Source: Bemisia tabaci
Taxonomy: Eukaryota; Arthropoda; Insecta; Hemiptera; Aleyrodidae
Assembly: GCF_918797505.1 (NCBI RefSeq)
Contig: NC_092800.1
Coordinates: forward strand, 20,765,313 to 20,829,312
DNA length: 64,000 nucleotides
Direction: 5' to 3'
The translations under genes were made by a program, and so were the position numbers. The number at the start of each line of letters is the position of its first letter. Position 1 is the stretch's first letter. Of this stretch, positions 30,422 to 40,204 are shown piece by piece. The notes below the pieces were generated by a model. The model did no database searches. It saw only the letters and a list, made by a program, of their open reading frames with translations, and was not told where the DNA came from.

Positions 30422-30900
30422 GGATGTGGCGCTACGGTACCACTGTATAACAGCGGGAGCTGCCTGATTTTGCGCTACAAGGAGCTGCAACTTACGCTCC
30501 GTATCGCCTTGACAATGGCGAGAGCGGGTGTAATCTTTGGCGCTACAATACCACTGTACAATAGTGGGAGCAGCCTGTCTGTACGCTCCTGATCGCCGTG
30601 ACAATGGCGAGAGCCGGTGTAATCTTTGGCGCTTCAATACCAGTGTACAACAGTGGGAGCAGCCTGTCTATACGCTCCTGATCGCCGTGACAATGGCGAG
30701 AGCGGGTGTAATCTTTGGCGCTTCAATACCACTATACAATAGTGGGAGCAGCCTGTCTGTACGCTCCTGATCGCCGTGACAATGGCGAGAGCGGGTGGAG
30801 AAGAAGAAGAAGAAGAAGAAGAAAAAAAAAAATGTAAAAAAAAAAGAGAGAATTATTGTTGGCGTTACGGCACCGCTGTACAATAGCGGGAGCTGCCAAG
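30422..30900. repeat. 89-bp tandem repeats forming three hairpins each
   Basis: GACAATGGCGAGAG recurs at 30511, 30600, 30689 and 30778, exactly 89 bases apart. A diverged unit precedes and a partial one follows the GAA tract. Each unit holds CGCC..GGCG, GGAGC..GCTCC and CCACTgt..atAGTGG stems. The last varies in compensating ways: CCACTAT/ATAGTGG, CCACTGT/ATAGTGG, CCGCTGT/ATAGCGG. 89 is not a multiple of three, so the repeat is not maintained as coding sequence. Confidence 0.8.
30796..30845. repeat. GAA microsatellite grading into poly-A
   Basis: About eight GAA (AGA) units followed by A-rich tracts with single interruptions; it interrupts the 89-bp repeat array. Confidence 0.9.
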
Positions 30901-31015
30901 GGGGGAGAGGGTTTAGTAGGGGGGGGGGGTGACCAAAATTTGTGCTGGGATGTCTTCTTGGCTGTAGAGCTGGGCTGTTGAGCAAGAGGCCGGATCACGT
31001 TAGCGCTTCTACCAT

Positions 31016-31494
31016 TGTGAGAGGAGTGGTATTCGGGGTTGTTGTTGTGGATAATGAGTAGGCTTAAAGGTACATAGTACTGACGTATATTCTAGGTGAG
31101 GTTAGGTTACAAGGGTGCGGAGAAGCCGCGTCTTTATTGCGGGACGAGCCGCGTCTATTGCGGGACGAGGCCGCGTCTTATAGCGGGACAAGCCGCGTCT
31201 ATTGCGGGACAAGCCGCGGATTTGAAGGGGTCTACTCCAACTAAAGAGAACTTACTCTGACTGGTATTAACTTGTGACTGGATGCTCGGAGGCCCCGCCG
31301 GGTGCCTTTTATAGCTGATCGCCAGCCTCCCACCAAGTTGGTCCATGCAAGTTTGGAGATGGGAGACTGAGCGATCGAACTGCTCGTTGCGGCCGGCGGA
31401 GGAAACTGCCTCGCAATGAGGCAAGTGCGCCAAGCGGGGCGGCCCGGCTCATCACCACTTGAGGTGATGGATTGACCCGGGTTGCGCCGCCACA
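31016..31494 (-). repeat. 5' LTR (minus-strand sense) with TATA promoter
   Basis: 479 bp. On the minus strand, TATAAAAG is followed about 30 bases on by CCAGTCAC, an arthropod-like initiator. This marks the likely U3/R boundary and start of the element's transcript at roughly 31270. Confidence 0.85.
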
Positions 31495-31790
31495 CAAACA
31501 TCTTCTAATTGCGTGGAGAGCCCAACTTCTATTTCACGCAAGCCCTCAACAGGTCACTGCGCATTTGACAGTTTCCTACACTGCATCGGCGCATCAGTGC
31601 GCATCACCCTCTGACTCCTGTCCCTTCTGTGTAGGGGTTCCGGACTCCCCTGAACATACGCTCTTTAACTGTGAACATATTTACCTGACTGTAAACAACT
31701 TGAATCCAAGACTAGTGAGGTCTTTGTACAGGCAACTTCTTCCAGAAAATCATCACCCACTCAAGAGAAAGCTGGAAGCTAGTCAGTGAC
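31495..31790 (+). pseudogene. Non-LTR retrotransposon ORF2 C-terminal zinc-finger fragment
   Basis: The frame contains SCPFCVGVPDSPEHTLFNC then a distal CEHI, the CxxC...HxxxxC pattern near the C-terminus of R1/I/jockey-type ORF2 proteins (compare CPxC...TPEHxLFxC). It ends with a stop at about 31789 and is followed by AATAAA at 31905-31910. The upstream end is cut by the LTR element, and the frame continues on the other side at 28458. No RT domain is nearby, so this is a 5'-truncated remnant. Confidence 0.65.
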
Positions 31791-31939
31791 TATCTTACCT
31801 CAGTTCTGACTGTTGAGAAAAAGACTGTAGGCGACCTCCATTCCGATGGATGCCAACCGGCAATTTCCGGAGTCTCCAACATGTCTTGAACCTAGTCCTG
31901 GCCAAATAAAACCTCTGCCTGCATCAATAATTTTCATCT

Positions 31940-33600
31940 TTGATCGAGCTATATTCTGGCCTTTTCTTTCTTTTGACCGTATCTTCCACTCTACACTGTT
32001 AAAAATCGTTGATTCCGTCTGACGGACGATGCTTTCTAACTCACGATCGGTAATTTTTGCGAGTTCTTGCCATCAAGAAAGTAATCGATCAATTTCAGCT
32101 GGTTTTCTCTCGTTCAGTTTTGATCGTAACTCGGGTTTCAGTTTATCCACTTCGTCTGCTATCAAACCTGGTTTTGATTATTCATTTGCGATTTCTCCGT
32201 TCCTATGCCGTGCTATTTTCTGTGATCAAGAGGGCTGTATTTTTACTGTCAGAAAATGATCCTGTGAACCCCTTTAATGTGACAAATTAATGAAGGAATA
32301 AAAAAAAAAAATCTTTTAATTGTCCCTCACTTTCGGGGTGCCGAACTTGTTTTTCTCTTTGACGATGAATTTCCGCCCATCTGTTTTTGTGAGTGTAGTA
32401 ACTTTCCCTTTGTTCGCTTCCTATTGTATTTATCCTCTCCTCTTCCTTCATTTTCTTCTTCATCTCGTGGTTCTTAAATGCTTGCCGTCGCATCTGATCT
32501 AGTTTGTTCAAATCATTCACCAACGAGACGAATCTTAACAATTTCTTGGCAAGGTAATAGTTATCTTAACAAGAAAATAGAACAACGAATGTCACACAAA
32601 AATACGAACATATTCAGCAATCATGAAAAAATTAAAAATTGCAGTAGGAATTTAAAAATTTTGCAAAGAAAGAGAACGGTGCGAAAGTTCGAGAAAAATT
32701 AGAAAATGGCAAAAGTCAGTGATAAGATTGAACATTTTAAAATGTTGAAAATATTTCGGAAAGTCAGAAACTTCTAAATTACGCGAATATCCTTGAAAAA
32801 TCAAAGGTGAAAAAAAGTTGAGTATTTCACTTTGATGTTCATGTTTGATATCACTTGACTCTAAACAAAAATAACTACATATTAGAAGAGTACACGAAGT
32901 TCAAACTGACGGACTGCTGGAACTGCTGGAAAGAGGGTTTCGGGACCATGTCACATCAGGTGCGGCACCGTGTTACGATCGGTGATTGAAACATGGAGTT
33001 TTCCGTAGGATGTCACCATTGTTGCAGACGATGGGTTGAAATAGCTATCAAAGTGGGAAAGCAGGTTGAACAAATTATCGAAAAACGCTGTCTGACTTTT
33101 GCTTTGTATGAAGACTGGGATCGTAACAAATGGTATAAGTTTCTTCGGGAGCCACAAGAGGTTGGCGCTGCTAGGTGGAAATGTAAAACCGAAGTGGCGT
33201 CTCCTACAGAGCTCCGAGCCGCTTCGCACAGCCTTATCACCTCATCCTCCTTAACTGCCGCAGAGATTAAAAAACATAAAAAAGAAAGATGCGGTCGATT
33301 GATCACGCCAACGAGTAAGTGAAGCTTGCTGGTGGCTCAAAATTTAGGATTCATAGAGTGAGAGCGAAAACATGGGAGTAAGAGAGGTGGAAACACTCTA
33401 TGAAAAATATCGTTGCGCTATGCGCGACACTTCCCTAGTCATGTCATTTGTTTAGTCATGGACAACTATATGTGACCCTGTCAAAGTCGACTCCCAAAAA
33501 AGGAATCAAAATTTAGAGAAAGGAGAAAGTCATTAAGAATATTGTTTGACGAGAAATTTTTCTTCAAAACCTTGTTTTATTATTAAATTATAATTATTTG
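31940..33600. other. Stretch with no recognised gene
   Basis: AT-rich. A 109-codon plus frame at 32993-33322 (MEFSVGCHHCCRRWVEIAIK start) shows some Cys clustering but no known family and overlaps minus-strand frames of similar length; I give it little weight. Nothing else recognised. Confidence 0.3.
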
Positions 33601-33604
33601 CTCA

Positions 33605-33715
33605 CTACCCGCCAGCAGGCGAATTCGACGATTTCGCTGGCCGCGAAGCGATCTTTGGGGCACGCAGCACTCCGGGGGTTGGGCCGCGTAGCAGCTAGGG
33701 GGCAGAGTCCCCTAC
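33605..33715. repeat. Family K GC-rich repeat fragment
   Basis: CCGGGGGTTGGGCCGCGTAG then CAGCTAGGGGGCAGAG, matching 2550-2618 and, inverted, 25372-25432. Confidence 0.5.
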
Positions 33716-33748
33716 TGTTTTAATAAAGGAATTCCGAAGGCTGCCTGA

Positions 33749-33866
33749 CATATCGTCGCTCCTTTGACGTAAGGGCGTATCTCGATTTGCACATGAGCCC
33801 CAGAAAGCATGGATTTATATGGAGAACAGGGCTCAAGTGGAAATCGAGATACGCCCATGACGACCT
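33749..33866. mobile_element. Family M palindromic MITE, copy 2
   Basis: Arms with TATCGTCGCTCC, AAGGGCGTATCTCGATTT and, inverted, AAATCGAGATACGCCCATGA. About 118 bp. Confidence 0.7.
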
Positions 33867-33899
33867 CCGAGAGCGGGTGCCTGATCCTAACAAAAAATA

Positions 33900-34152
33900 C
33901 TATCAAGCTAAGGAATAAAGTTGTATGAGCCTTCAGGCGTTGCCATATTTCCTTTCATAACCGACGAATCTACTGGGAAAATTCTAAATATTTCGCCTCC
34001 AATTTTTCAGACAATTGTATTCCAAATTGAATCTAAAATATCTGAAAATTTTGAGGAAAAATACGCTTGACTTTCCTCAAAAATACACGTTTTATTTGGG
34101 GGATTTTGGCAACTCTCGAATGTTTATACGGCGTTCCTCCTTAACACGGTAG
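33900..34152. mobile_element. Family B MITE, complete, TSD AATA/AATG
   Basis: Left CTATCAAGCTAAGGAATAAA, right GGCGTTCCTCCTTAACACGG then TAG. Flanking tetramers AATA (33896-33899) and AATG (34153-34156) match at three of four positions. Confidence 0.8.
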
Positions 34153-34627
34153 AATGTATCCGTCAAAAATGAAGATTCACTTTGTTTCGACCTATCTCGT
34201 TGAACATATTCATCTCTGAAAATGTCTCACCCGGGTGCCTCTTCAAGGCTCAGGGCTCGGGAGTGCTCTTGCGAAATTCTCATCAAACTGATAGAGTTTT
34301 ACAGGCGAGAAATAGAGGAAACACCTCCACGCCCCCGCCCCTCCCGGTAAGAGCGTCTTCCGAAGCATCACAACTTATTTGAATTGATGTGCGAGTATGG
34401 CTTCATCCAAGCAAGACTATACTAAAATATTATTTTTATATCGAGAGTCAGGCGTGATATGCCGGCTCGTGTGACCCGCCCGGCGCCCCGGAAAATTACC
34501 TCTCCAGTTTCCTTCCATTTGCGAGCCTGTCTACTGTCTACAGCTTTCCATCTTTCATCCCGCCGCTTTAGAGTTGCCAAATTGCCAATTATATTTTAAG
34601 TTTTGTAAATTCATCAATTCTAGAAAA

Positions 34628-34715
34628 GGTCATCGCCATCTTCCGGCCGAGTATTACAATCGCCTTGCAACGTTTCAAAATTTCCGATCCCATCTAATTT
34701 TTTCGCGACTTCTCC
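34628..34715. mobile_element. Family I fragment, left end
   Basis: GTCATCGCCATCTTCCGGCC, CAACGTTTCAAAATTTCCG as in the 1007 copy; the rest is lost. Confidence 0.5.
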
Positions 34716-34890
34716 GCGCCTACATTCTAGTCTACCTCTCCTGCATAGTGACCTCTTTTTGAAGCCAAATGAGCTCATTAAAACGCGTAAATTACTGAAA
34801 GCAGCTCATGCGGCGGTTTTCCTTAGCACAACAGAGTAGTGGCTCCTCTTGGTGGTGCAAATCTATTCAAATGACGAAAGGTTCTATGGC

Positions 34891-35054
34891 AGTGGCGTGG
34901 CGTGCTTTGCGATATATCGATTGTTATATCATTTAAACCTATGGAAAAGGATCGATAAACAGAGTGTTTGCAGCGAACACCTTAATAATCGATTCTTTAC
35001 CATAGGTTTAAATGGCATAACAATCGATGCATCGCAAAGCACGCCACGCCACTG
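34891..35054. mobile_element. Family A hAT-type MITE, complete with 8-bp TSD
   Basis: 164 bp. Flanking octamers TTCTATGG (34883-34890) and TTCTACGG (35055-35062) differ at one position. Confidence 0.85.
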
Positions 35055-35273
35055 TTCTACGGTGTGATGCAAGTGTGACGCAGGAAATTGCTCCAATGTT
35101 GAACTAAGTCGGTAAGCTTTGCCGTTAACATTCGTTAGTTGCGCCGATCAAAGGAATCTAGGTCCCGGAATCCCCAGGGCTGAATGAGACGTATGCATCT
35201 GGCGAAGGGGGGGGGGGGAGCGGGATACGGAAGGGCTCCAGGTGGAGGGGTGACGCGTAAGCCAGGGCGTATA

Positions 35274-35526
35274 CTGCCGTGCTAAGGGAAAACGCCGTAT
35301 GAACATTCGAGAGTTGCCGAATTTCCTTCGATAAAATGTTTATTTTCGATGAAAACTTTGAATATTTTCCCTAGAAATTTTCTGGAACTTTAGGTGAAAT
35401 TGCGAACAAAATTATCTAAAAAATTGGAAGAAACATATTTACAAATTTCCCCAAAAATTCGTGATTTACTAAAGGAAATCTGGCATCGTCTTGAGGCTCA
35501 TACGGCGTTTTTCCTTAGCATGGCTT
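35274..35526. mobile_element. Family B MITE, complete, TSD TATA
   Basis: CTGCCGTGCTAAGGGAAAAC to CCTTAGCATGGCTT. TATA on both sides (35270-35273, 35527-35530). Confidence 0.8.
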
Positions 35527-35730
35527 TATAGCAGTCACTGGAGAAGCCTTGTTCAGGAGGAATAGGAGCAATGCCTGTTCGACCCGCAAACACGGCTGTT
35601 ACACATTACAGAGAGGTGTTGGCAATAAGCGATATGCACTTCTGTTTAGTGCAATTTGCTTCGTTTGTAATTTCAAACGTTTGCCGAGGATGAGGTATTA
35701 GAATCAAGTGCTATCAGTGTCATTAGAAAT

Positions 35731-35747
35731 TTTAATTCGTCATTTAA
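35731..35747 (-). promoter_or_regulatory. Candidate poly(A) signals of the cuticle gene
   Basis: Two ATTAAA hexamers on the minus strand (35747-35742 and 35736-35731), about 180-195 bases after the stop codon. No AATAAA was seen closer. Confidence 0.3.
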
Positions 35748-35842
35748 TCATTTGAAAGGGTGAACATTTTAGTTTTTATAGCTCAAAACTTTAGTGATTA
35801 AATGCTCTTGTATAGTTGGAAGCCTTATTTTTAAAACTTTTA

Positions 35843-35871
35843 TATGGACGTTTTTCTGCCAAACAGAACCA
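35843..35871. mobile_element. Family L MITE, terminal fragment in the 3' UTR
   Basis: TGGACGTTTTTCTGCCAAAC then AGAACC, one terminal repeat of the element found complete at 37598 and 38017. Confidence 0.6.
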
Positions 35872-35924
35872 GAGACAGGTGGGAAAGAAGGGAATGAGCT
35901 CGTTAGTGAAATGACCAGGAGGTT

Positions 35925-36353
35925 TTAGACATGCTTTCCGTAGACTGTAGCAGCGCGGTAGACAGGCGAGTAGTTGACGGGGGCGGAGATGGGGTGTTGA
36001 CCACCCTCCTTGTGGATGGTAGCCTCGAAGCCGTGTCCGTTGTCAGCGTAATGGACGACTCGCTTGCTGCCGTCAGCCTCGTAAAGGGAGTAGAAGCCCT
36101 TGACGTAGTGACCGTCTCGGGACTCAGCTTGTGCCTTCACGTCATGGGTATGAGGATCGTGGACGCTGTACTCGAATTTGTAGCTGGGGTACGCGTCGTG
36201 GTGCGACTCGTGGCCGTAAGACTCCGCACCGTGGCCGTAACTTCCGTAAGATGTCGCCGGTGCATGTCCATGTGATGGAGCTGCCTTCACGTATGCTGAG
36301 GAGCTAGCGTAACCGCAGCTAGCCACGGTTGCAAGGGCAGCCAAGATGCAGAA
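35925..36353 (-). CDS. RR-2 cuticle protein, exon 2
   Basis: Main exon of a structural cuticle protein of the CPR family, secreted by epidermal cells into chitin-containing cuticle. Joined to the 12-nt exon 1 it gives a 146-residue precursor. Residues 1 to about 18 are a signal peptide (MVFKFCILAALATVASC). Residues 30-58 are His/Gly/Tyr-rich (YGSYGHGAESYGHESHHD). Residues 59-121 are the extended Rebers-Riddiford chitin-binding domain in its RR-2 form (YKFEYSVHDPHTHDVKAQ, ESRDGHYVKGFYSLYEADGS, HYADNGHGF). A short AP-rich C-terminal tail follows. RR-2 proteins are usual in rigid cuticle. The acceptor is TAACAG at 36359-36354; the stop is TAA at 35927-35925. The frame shows no damage, so the gene is probably functional. 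Histidines may take part in quinone cross-linking, as proposed for the family. Confidence 0.95.
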   Translation of the reverse strand, partial: FCILAALATVASCGYASSSAYVKAAPSHGHAPATSYGSYGHGAESYGHESHHDAYPSYKFEYSVHDPHTHDVKAQAESRDGHYVKGFYSLYEADGSKRVVHYADNGHGFEATIHKEGGQHPISAPVNYSPVYRAATVYGKHV

Positions 36354-37904
36354 CTGTTACGGAAGATAACAATATGCGTTAATTGCGTGTTTTTGCTTAA
36401 AATCTGTGGTACAGCAAACATCAGGGTTGCCACAGTTAGGAAATACCCGGAAAACCGAGGAATGTCAGGGAATTTTAAAAAAATCAGGGAAAACCTGGAA
36501 ATGCCAGAGGAAAATTTTTAATTCACCTTTAATAGCTTTCTTGAATGCATTTGACGTTTAGGACACCAAATTTTACCTGAAAGCTTTTTCAGATTATGTC
36601 TTTCGGGCCTTGTGGCATATCTTCAATTATATGGAAATTTTACTCAAATGTGCTAGGGAAATCAGGGGAATGTCAGGGAAATTCATTTTCTGAATTTTGT
36701 GGCAACCCTAAAACGTTTAAAACTAATTAAACTAAGTTCGTCCGATTATAGTCGCCGGATTGAGAAAAATATCCCCAAATCTTAATGGATATCGACTGTG
36801 AGACTATCATACTGCGTGTCATGTTTGTGGCGTTTGAAAATCTCCCCCCCCCCCACAATTTATTTTTTAAAGGAAAACAAATCGGTGTCATTCCTTGAAT
36901 TTTTCTCAGAGTTTTCTTCCCACATAAGAGAAAAATCACGGAAGTTTTTAAGTTTTGACGTTGCGTGGTTTCCCGTTTAAAAATAAAGTATGACAGGAAT
37001 TCTGCAACGTCGCAAACCAAGATATGTAAGTTTCAATGTCGACATGCAGAACATTTTCCCCCCAAAAAATTACTCGAATCCCTTTTCGCGGGCACATTGT
37101 TTAAATATACTCGGATATACAGTATATGTGAAAAAATGTGTTACGCGAGCATGTAAGCATATTGCGATTGGATGTGTTCCATAGCATTATTTTGAGCCAC
37201 TAGAATTGTAAGTAATAAATGTTCGAATGTTATGATAAATGAAAAATGTCAGTCTCACAAGAGTGAAAATTACAGGTGCTAGAGCATAGAATACATGAAA
37301 GCATAAATGATATAATGTGAATTGACCTCGTTCGAGACTCTGCTTTTAAAACATATAACTTTAAAATGGATATACAAATGGCTTACTGCGAAAAAAATGG
37401 ATATTGAGCTTGAACTATTCTACATGAAAACCATGCGAAAATTCAAAAAATCTTTGGCTTTTTCGCCTCATCCCTGTGGAAATTATACTTGAGCAAGCGT
37501 TAAAGAGAATAATACCTATAAACTAGATCTTCAATGAACTCTGTAGACTTGTCATTATTGTGTAGCAAATATGACTGAAAATAGTTCCCGAAAGAACTGG
37601 ATGTATTTCTGTCAAACAGAACTATGCACATTCAGTCAAGAGCCCTGAGACGCATCAAAATGTATGAACATCAGGGCTCATGTCATAATGCACGTAGTTC
37701 TGTTTGGCAGAAATACGTCCAAGTGTCTGCGCGATCAAAGTGGGTGCGACTAATGTTAAAGGTAGGGAGTTCCATATCTCACTAATTGACCACAACTCCG
37801 CGAATACTTAAGCATCAAACAAACAGTACTATATGTCTACAAGTTTTAAGACGTATTATTCCTAAGTACCAAAATTTAAACGATTTAGAGAATGCTAAGC
37901 TTAC
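36354..37904 (-). other. Phase-0 intron 1 of the cuticle gene, 1551 bp
   Basis: Donor GTAAGC (37904-37899) and acceptor TAACAG (36359-36354). It interrupts the signal peptide after codon 4. The intron contains a complete family L MITE (37598-37721) and otherwise no recognised element. A long first intron after a tiny first exon is usual in insect cuticle genes. Confidence 0.85.
37598..37721. mobile_element. Family L MITE, complete, in the intron
   Basis: About 124 bp. Termini TGGATGTATTTCTGTCAAAC and GTTTGGCAGAAATACGTCCA; inner AAGAGCCCTGA faces TCAGGGCTCATG. No ORF. Confidence 0.8.
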
Positions 37905-37916
37905 CTTGAAGACCAT
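37905..37916 (-). CDS. Cuticle protein exon 1 (12 nt, MVFK)
   Basis: ATGGTCTTCAAG followed at once by donor GTAAGC. The encoded MVFK joins in phase 0 to FCILAALATVASC of exon 2 and completes a standard signal peptide. Exon 2 alone has no Met at its start. Four-codon first exons of the MxFK type are a recurring feature of insect CPR genes, which supports the call. Upstream context TCAAAATGG is good for initiation. Confidence 0.9.
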
Positions 37917-37961
37917 TTTGACGAGCTAGGTTAGATGAAGTCTGTTTTGAAGCACGATTAT

Positions 37962-38000
37962 GACTGATGATAGAATGAGCATTACCGTGAGCTTTATATA
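37962..38000 (-). promoter_or_regulatory. TATA box and initiator of the cuticle gene
   Basis: TATATAAAG at 38000-37992 (minus strand) and an arthropod initiator TCAGTC at 37967-37962 place the start near 37965, giving a 5' UTR of about 49 bases. TATA promoters with TCAGT initiators are common in insect cuticle genes. A family L MITE ends 16 bases upstream of the TATA box. Confidence 0.7.
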
Positions 38001-38016
38001 CCTATAACTCATAAAA

Positions 38017-38141
38017 GTGGACGTATTTCTGCCAAACTGAACTAAGTGCATCATGACGTGAGCCTTGTTATGCATACATTCTTATGGGTCTCAGGGCTCA
38101 TGGCATGATGCATATAGTTCCGTCTGGCAGAAATATGTTCA
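38017..38141. mobile_element. Family L MITE, complete, abutting the core promoter
   Basis: About 125 bp. Termini GTGGACGTATTTCTGCCAAA and GGCAGAAATATGTTCA; inner GTGCATCATGACGTGAGCC faces GGGCTCATGGCATGATGCAT. Confidence 0.8.
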
Positions 38142-38739
38142 AGGGAAAGACGAATTGAAGTCAAGCGTAAAGGACAGGATTTGCTCAAACTTGAGCAATG
38201 CGCATCTGGAAGAAACGTCATAAGCGTGAATCATTTCGTGGGGTTTTTTTTTTGCATAATGCAGGTCATGGGGCCTGTCAACCATGAAATAAACTTAAGA
38301 ATGCAAACATTCGCACGGAAAGAGAGAGAGAGAGAAGAAGAAGATGAAAAATTGCAACTTTGATTCCTATAGGATACCAACAACAGGAGACTCATGAATG
38401 AGGAAAACACGTGACAAAGATGCATAATTTTTACAATTTTATTTTTCAAGTGCTAATGCATTTCAGGACTCAGTCCCTTCATCAGAGCTGAAAGATACAT
38501 CGCCAAGTCACAAAAAGTTACATGTTAGAAAAATATAATAAACTTACATAACAAGAGAAAAACTGGAGGCACGGTAAAACAGATATTAATAAAAATTGCA
38601 GCATAATTTTCATATCATTTGGGGTTTTCGGGAGCTGTATCGACTCTTGCGCCGAATTTCACTTCTAAATTTTGAAAAGTGTTCCTCCGGAGAACACATT
38701 ACATCCGTGTTCAGTGGTGGTAACGGTAACTTGAAACCC

Positions 38740-38995
38740 AAAATGAGGGGCTGGGAGGACAAGGCGCACAAGTGCAGTTTTTGCACTTCGAGAAATACGT
38801 GTTAGAAGTTCCGAAATTACACGACCCTAATGGCGGAAAGTAAGTTCAAACTGACTTTCTGATGCTTAAAAATTGGAATTTGGGTGCGAATTTTTCACAG
38901 AATATGCATGAAGACTAGTTTTCCTTGAAATCATTAATATCTCAATTTCTTCAAAAACTGCTTTTGTGTGCCTTGTCCTCCAAGCCCCTTAATTG
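38740..38995. mobile_element. Family X palindromic MITE, complete
   Basis: Left GAGGGGCTGGGAGGACAAGG, right CCTTGTCCTCCAAGCCCCTT, with CGCACAAGTGCAGTTTTTG and CAAAAACTGCTTTTGTGTG inside. About 255 bp. A right-end fragment is at 39563-39640 and a left-end fragment at 39990-40062. Confidence 0.75.
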
Positions 38996-39384
38996 TTCTT
39001 CATATTACTGCCGAAGAGCATGATAGATTAGTTTTTATTATACAACCATGGATACAGTGTCCGTATTTGACAAAGAACAATCATGAGTTTCTTCGTTTTG
39101 TTGAAATTACACTGTCTAAAAAAAAGTTGGGAAATACTAAAATGCACCACCAGACAAAATAAGAAATCAAACAGTACAGCACATGTTTGCTCATCAAAAT
39201 TTTACACAAAGAATCGCGGAATATATCAAAATATTTCAAAATTAACTCTTAAGTGAGAAATAGATTTTGTCGTTTACATTCTAAATAGTAAATTCAAACT
39301 TTCCACTCGCGGAAAAGACATCATTCACGCAGACCCAGTCAAAAGCATTGAAATCAACATATTATTTTACGGTAGGCGTAGAGT

Positions 39385-39562
39385 CTGTGTTTTTGTCTCG
39401 GACACTGTGAATCGTTAGTACACGAGAGATTGAAATGTCGATACAACTATTCGAACACCGGGATGCGCCGGGTGGTATCTGTCGTATTTGAAGGCGGTTT
39501 CCGTTCCGTGACTCATTCCCCAGTTTATCGCCGCCTAGCTACTTCTACGAGTTAGCCGGTGT
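39385..39562. repeat. Family Y dispersed repeat, copy 1
   Basis: GATACAACTATTCGAACACC, GGGATGCGCCGGGTGGTATC and TATTTGAAGGCGGTTTCCGT are shared with 52226-52424 in the same orientation. About 180 bp; no clear ends or ORF. Confidence 0.7.
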
Positions 39563-39640
39563 GCGGTCAAATTTCTCCTTCGGAAATATTAGTATCTCAC
39601 TTTGTTCAAAAGCTGCACCTTGTCCTCCAAGCCCCTCAAA
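39563..39640. mobile_element. Family X MITE, right-end fragment
   Basis: AAATATTAGTATCTCA, TTCAAAAGCTG and CCTTGTCCTCCAAGCCCCTC match the right arm at 38920-38995. Confidence 0.6.
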
Positions 39641-39989
39641 TCAAGGCGTTACAGTTGTGGATGTGAGAGTGGCAACCCGCACTCGGTATCGGTTTGCCGC
39701 CTCTCATTACAAAGCACCGGAGCCGCAGCACCTGCTCTCGCAAGTAAACAATGATTATTGATGATTATCGTCGTGCCAGGGCTGTACCCGTACCGCCAAC
39801 TTAATCTCAGCCCTTTCACGCAGCAACTTCTGTTCAACCCCCGGGGCTCATGTGCTCTCGGCGTAACTCCATCTGAAAGCACTCGTATGTGCTAAAGCTG
39901 TTTCCAGCTCCGCCTTGTTACTGATACTGATGAAAGCACAGTGACGCTCAAAATTCAAATTTTCTGCTGAATTTTGTCAATCTAATTTG

Positions 39990-40062
39990 AAGGGCCTGGA
40001 GGTCAATGCGCATAAGTTAAGTTTTTGAAAAATTGAGGTATTGATACGTTATTCCTCGAGGG
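39990..40062. mobile_element. Family X MITE, left-end fragment
   Basis: AGGGCCTGGAGGTCAATGCG, CATAAGTTAAGTTTTTGAA and TTGAGGTATTGAT match a left arm of the family. Confidence 0.55.
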
Positions 40063-40204
40063 AGCTGCACTAACTGCTGTCGTGAGTAAAATGCGGTACC
40101 CCTCTCTGCCAAATTCCAATCTTAAAATTCGTTTGTCTTGTTTCCAAAACATAACATCATATGAGCACGGAACATATCTTTGACATGAAATGACTTTTCC
40201 ATGA

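Larger units (their letters stand above)
28459..31494 (-). mobile_element. Non-autonomous LTR retrotransposon
   Basis: Two direct repeats of 480 and 479 bp (about 97% alike by eye) bound a 2.08-kb interior. Read on the minus strand each LTR begins TG and ends CA and holds GCTATAAAAGGCACCC followed by an initiator-like CCAGTCACAAG, so the minus strand is sense. Next to the 5' LTR, one base away, TGGTAGAAGCGC is a candidate primer-binding site. The interior has an 89-bp tandem repeat array, one 185-codon frame and an array of 18-bp motifs. It has no protease, reverse transcriptase or integrase, so it depends on a partner element. Flanking 7-mers CAACCAT and CAAACAT may be the TSD. Confidence 0.8.

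Noticed and set aside
30422..30797. CRISPR-like regularly spaced repeats
   Set aside because: Units are contiguous 89-bp tandem repeats without variable spacers, in eukaryotic DNA inside an LTR element.
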